From the NCBI RefSeq assembly GCF_017377395.1, contig NZ_CP061800.1, positions 4,981,633 to 5,045,632 on the forward strand: DNA of 64,000 nucleotides, written 5' to 3'. Position 1 is the first letter of the stretch, and every line of letters begins with the position of its first letter. Shown one piece after another: positions 63,212-64,000 of the stretch. The notes under the pieces were generated by a model. The model ran no database searches and was not told the origin of the DNA. It saw only the letters and a program-made list of their open reading frames with translations. The position numbers and the translations under genes were made by a program. The DNA comes from Desulfonema magnum (lineage in GTDB: Bacteria; Desulfobacterota; Desulfobacteria; Desulfobacterales; 4be13).

Positions 63212-64000
63212 TTAATCATCAAAATCGCCCTCTGCCCCTTTGTCACTGACAATTGAGGCAGCCCGTTCCACGATTTTTTCAGGTGTCCATTCATCAGGAT
63301 TTTCGATTCGTTCTGCTTTGGGACCCGGATCATAAGACCCTGTTTTAAGAATTGTTTCAATGGCAATGGGAGCGGTGTCCTGAGCATTAAGGACATTTAC
63401 CAGCATGTTGTAAACAAAGTCTTCCACTCGTGTCACCATCCGTTCTCTGATCTCTTTGGGCTGTCCCAGGAGTTTGTTTTCAAAAGGCAGGCTGAGTTTT
63501 TTGTAATTTCCGCGTTTAAGCCCCTTTTCTTTGGCATGGGCCGTCATTTCAGCCCACAGGGTTTCTGTTACCCCTGCGTCTTTGACCTTGATAAAATTGC
63601 CATCTTTATTAAGCTGGGCATTTCCATAGTCATTCACCTCAAGCCCCCATGAGATCATCTGGAGGGCCGTTGCGACATTGGCTTTGGTGGTTCTGGTTTT
63701 TGCGACAATTTCTTTCAGCCTGTCCGAGCTGTTCCCGGATGTGCCATGCTGTGCCCCGGAAACATTGTATTTTGCCAAAGCCTCATGAATTTCTTTTGTC
63801 AGTTCAACCTGTATCCCCTGGCCACTGGCCTCAATGCCGTGGGTGGTTCCGTTGTTCAGGGCAATCCAGTTCGGAAAGATATTATGAGCGTTCAGTCCCT
63901 GAATCAGGAATAATGCCTCTTCCACGGTTGAAAGCCCTTCTTTGCCTTTGATTTCACCAACTTCAGTTTCATATCCGGCCCATTTCGGGACAAAAGGACA
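63212..64000 (-). CDS. Class II fructose-bisphosphate aldolase-like protein, partial
   Basis: 263 codons, the 5' end lying beyond the window. WIALNNGTTHGIEASGQGIQ and VSGAQHGTSGNSSDRL contain the histidine and GTxHG-type residues of a class II (zinc) aldolase; TKANVATALQMISWGLEVND and SLPFENKLLGQPKEIRERMV follow. The class cleaves fructose bisphosphate or a related keto-sugar phosphate. The sequence is diverged from standard Fba, so the exact substrate is uncertain. Ends at the TAA/TCA region 63212, followed by the dispersed hairpin. Confidence 0.6.
   Translation of the reverse strand, partial: CPFVPKWAGYETEVGEIKGKEGLSTVEEALFLIQGLNAHNIFPNWIALNNGTTHGIEASGQGIQVELTKEIHEALAKYNVSGAQHGTSGNSSDRLKEIVAKTRTTKANVATALQMISWGLEVNDYGNAQLNKDGNFIKVKDAGVTETLWAEMTAHAKEKGLKRGNYKKLSLPFENKLLGQPKEIRERMVTRVEDFVYNMLVNVLNAQDTAPIAIETILKTGSYDPGPKAERIENPDEWTPEKIVERAASIVSDKGAEGDFDD

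Overview
The window looks like a piece of a Desulfobacterota (deltaproteobacterial sulfate-reducer-like) chromosome, probably a large-genome, repeat-rich lineage of the Desulfonema or multicellular-magnetotactic type. This is inferred from protein style (NifU/NifS with CysE/CysK, a DVU0524-like protein, MJ0042 zinc-ribbon/DUF3426 protein, many hybrid kinases) and from the very high load of short intergenic repeats; no rRNA or other decisive marker is present. Most genes are housekeeping or signalling genes in one- to three-gene units.

Layout. 0-2.5 kb: 5' end of an MTA-phosphorylase-like gene, biotin ligase birA behind a heptamer tract, and a small helical protein. 4-12 kb: a 1733-residue secreted protein with 16 PKD domains, a PilZ protein, and a TPR-sulfotransferase. 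12-16 kb: remnants of Rpn-like and DUF4065 genes, a protein-kinase-like protein, and an isochorismatase-family enzyme. 17-21.4 kb: nifU-nifS-cysE-cysK, a cysteine synthesis and Fe-S assembly block. 21.7-25.5 kb: two tRNAs, purE-tsaC, a membrane SHOCT protein with ddl, and a DUF1992 protein. 25.7-32.7 kb: one 2335-residue zinc-ribbon/DUF3426 protein inflated by two arrays of acidic repeats. 33.7-40.2 kb: a DnaJ-like co-chaperone, a FetA/FetB-type ABC exporter, and a double-length GlmS-like amidotransferase/SIS protein. 40.6-44.9 kb: a scrambled patch (truncated cobN fused in frame to a transposase tail, a MutS-domain-I fragment, a 34-bp minisatellite, and a secreted protein with a palindrome inserted in its signal peptide). 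45.3-49.4 kb: thrC and metG. 49.4-52.4 kb: a HicB-like fragment, an ISAzo13-type IS, and a two-gene HEPN unit. 53.2-64 kb: a penicillin-binding transpeptidase, DNA polymerase III delta, two hybrid histidine kinases, a DVU0524-like/NUDIX pair, and a class II aldolase-like gene cut by the window end.

The most distinctive property is the repeat ecology. At least five heptanucleotide families occur, plus several families of palindromic MITE-like elements that recur tens of kilobases apart. The stop-free heptamer family (CTGGAAA, read as LETGNWK in every frame) has entered reading frames: birA, nifS, three PKD domains, and the linker of a hybrid kinase. The stop-containing family (GTGTTAG) is found only between genes, except that it supplies the ddl stop codon. 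The best candidate for an undescribed gene system is the overlapping pair at 51263-52283, a HEPN-type protein with an RX4H motif and an unrecognised non-MNT partner, next to an IS and an antitoxin fragment.
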